Source of the DNA: Burkholderiales bacterium
GTDB taxonomy: Bacteria; Pseudomonadota; Gammaproteobacteria; Burkholderiales; Usitatibacteraceae
Direction of reading: 5' to 3'
Assembly: GCA_014378085.1 (NCBI GenBank)
Contig: JACMOJ010000163.1
Span: 1 to 5,600, forward strand
DNA length: 5,600 bases
Positions 4,627 to 5,600 of this stretch are shown piece by piece. A program made the translations under genes and the position numbers. The notes beneath the pieces are model-generated. The model was given only the letters and a program-made list of their open reading frames with translations. It was not told the origin of the DNA and ran no database searches. How positions within the stretch are numbered: the first letter of the stretch is position 1; each line of letters starts with the position of its first letter.

Positions 4627-5600
4627 TTGGCTCTAAAATCTGGCAACGCAAAACGCGCCTCCGTCGGCGCGTCGGATAAAAACACCAAAATCTTCGTCCT
4701 TGATACCAACGTATTGATGCACGATCCGACCTCCCTCTTCCGGTTTGAAGAGCACGACGTGTATTTGCCGATGATCACGCTCGAAGAGCTCGATAACAAC
4801 AAGAAAGGCATGACGGAAGTTGCACGCAACGCGCGTCAGGCCTCACGTTTTCTCGACGAGATTGTCACCGGCCAAGAAGGTGATATCGACAAAGGCATCA
4901 GCCTGAAGGGACGCGGCAACGGGCTGGCGGCTGGCCGCATGCTGTTGCAAACGCGACCGGTCTCGATTGAGTTTCCAACGGCGTTGCCCGATAGCGGCAA
5001 AGCCGATAACCAAATTATTGCGGTTGCGCTGGATTTGCAACACCACAATCCTGAACGCAGCGTGGTGTTGGTCTCAAAAGACATCAACATGCGCATCAAA
5101 GCGCGCGCGATTGGTGTGGCGTCTGAGGACTATTTCAACGACAAAGTGTTGGAGGATACGGACCTCCTTTACACCGGCATGCGTGAACTGCCGAAAGACT
5201 TCTGGGACAAACACGGCAAGGATATGGAGTCGTGGCAGGAACAGGGACGCACGTTGTACCGCATCAAAGGCCCGCTGATCGGCTCGATGATCTTGAACGA
5301 GTTTGTGTTTCAGGATGGCGATAAGCCGTTTTACGCGATGGTGCAGGCCGTAGAAGGAAAGACCTGTGTACTGCGCACGCTAAAAGACTACACGCATCAG
5401 AAGAACAACGTGTGGGGTATCGTGGCGCGCAACCGCGAGCAAAACTTTGCGCTTAATGTGTTGATGGATCCGGAAGTCGATTTTGTGACGCTGCTCGGCC
5501 AAGCCGGTACCGGCAAAACACTATTGACCCTCGCCGCGAGCCTGATGCAAACGCTGGAATATAAAATTTATTCAGAAATCATCATCACGCGTGTGACGGT
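4627..5600 (+). CDS. phoH: PIN-PhoH family ATPase/RNase, 3' end beyond the window
   Basis: The frame is open for 324 complete codons to the right edge. An N-terminal PIN nuclease domain comes first: Asp26 in FVLDTN, Glu54 in LEELD, Asp127 in GKADNQ and Asp152 in SKDIN form the expected acidic, metal-binding cluster. A linker with the DYFNDKVLEDTD segment and an OB-like region follows (about 160-265). The PhoH P-loop ATPase domain begins near NREQNFALN (269-277), with Walker A GQAGTGKT at 291-298. Walker B and the rest are outside the window. The architecture is that of PhoH2/YlaK, not of E. coli PhoH, which lacks the PIN domain. Mycobacterial PhoH2 has reported RNA helicase and RNase activity, so a role in RNA metabolism is inferred. 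Translation seems to begin at TTG with a good ribosome binding site. The basic tail ahead of the PIN domain is only about 20 residues, shorter than in the Burkholderia proteins I remember. Confidence 0.95.
   Translation, partial: MALKSGNAKRASVGASDKNTKIFVLDTNVLMHDPTSLFRFEEHDVYLPMITLEELDNNKKGMTEVARNARQASRFLDEIVTGQEGDIDKGISLKGRGNGLAAGRMLLQTRPVSIEFPTALPDSGKADNQIIAVALDLQHHNPERSVVLVSKDINMRIKARAIGVASEDYFNDKVLEDTDLLYTGMRELPKDFWDKHGKDMESWQEQGRTLYRIKGPLIGSMILNEFVFQDGDKPFYAMVQAVEGKTCVLRTLKDYTHQKNNVWGIVARNREQNFALNVLMDPEVDFVTLLGQAGTGKTLLTLAASLMQTLEYKIYSEIIITRVT

Noticed and set aside
4836..5099. Minus-strand frames opposite the PIN-PhoH gene
   Set aside because: They overlap the conserved PIN catalytic region on the plus strand and show no family features of their own.
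1..5600. A new defence or mobile system in the window
   Set aside because: Every sizeable gene belongs to a widespread housekeeping or stress family. There are no transposases, integrases, attachment repeats, toxin-antitoxin pairs or shifts in base composition that I can see.

Overview
The window looks like ordinary chromosomal DNA from a betaproteobacterium, most likely of the Burkholderiales. The genus cannot be settled from this stretch. The evidence is the protein sequences themselves: TypA/BipA, a group II truncated haemoglobin, an ArnD-type deacetylase, a Bcp/PrxQ peroxiredoxin and a PIN-PhoH protein all read like betaproteobacterial family members as I remember them. The base composition is moderate, with a GC content that looks a little over half (not computed). 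There are no insertion sequences, phage genes, CRISPR arrays, tRNAs or rRNAs, and no sign of a mobile island.

Layout. Bases 1-62 (minus) hold the start of a probable small or membrane-anchored protein that runs off the left edge. Bases 92-141 hold a strong Rho-independent terminator serving typA, which fills 216-2036 on the minus strand. The 290-base gap upstream of typA (2037-2326) holds its ribosome binding site, a possible promoter and a nested tandem repeat. A truncated haemoglobin gene (2327-2734, minus) follows. It is divergent from an ArnD-like polysaccharide deacetylase gene (2799-3785, plus), with only 64 bases between the two start codons. The plus-strand run continues with bcp (3869-4330). 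After it comes a 296-base non-coding stretch with a promoter-like element and a clear hairpin terminator, possibly a small RNA. The last gene is a PIN-PhoH gene (4627 onward, cut by the right edge), which appears to start with TTG.

How the genes fit together. TypA is a ribosome-binding GTPase, Bcp removes peroxides, the haemoglobin probably handles oxygen, NO or related ligands, and PIN-PhoH is an ATPase fused to a predicted RNase domain. These are housekeeping and stress functions rather than one pathway. The ArnD-like gene has no other lipid A aminoarabinose gene beside it here, so its substrate is uncertain.

I found no convincing undescribed multi-gene system. The points most worth a second look are the two divergent start codons that sit at the expected transcription start of their -10 boxes (possible leaderless mRNAs), the possible small RNA between bcp and phoH, the nested minisatellite, and the Bcp that lacks the usual resolving cysteine.
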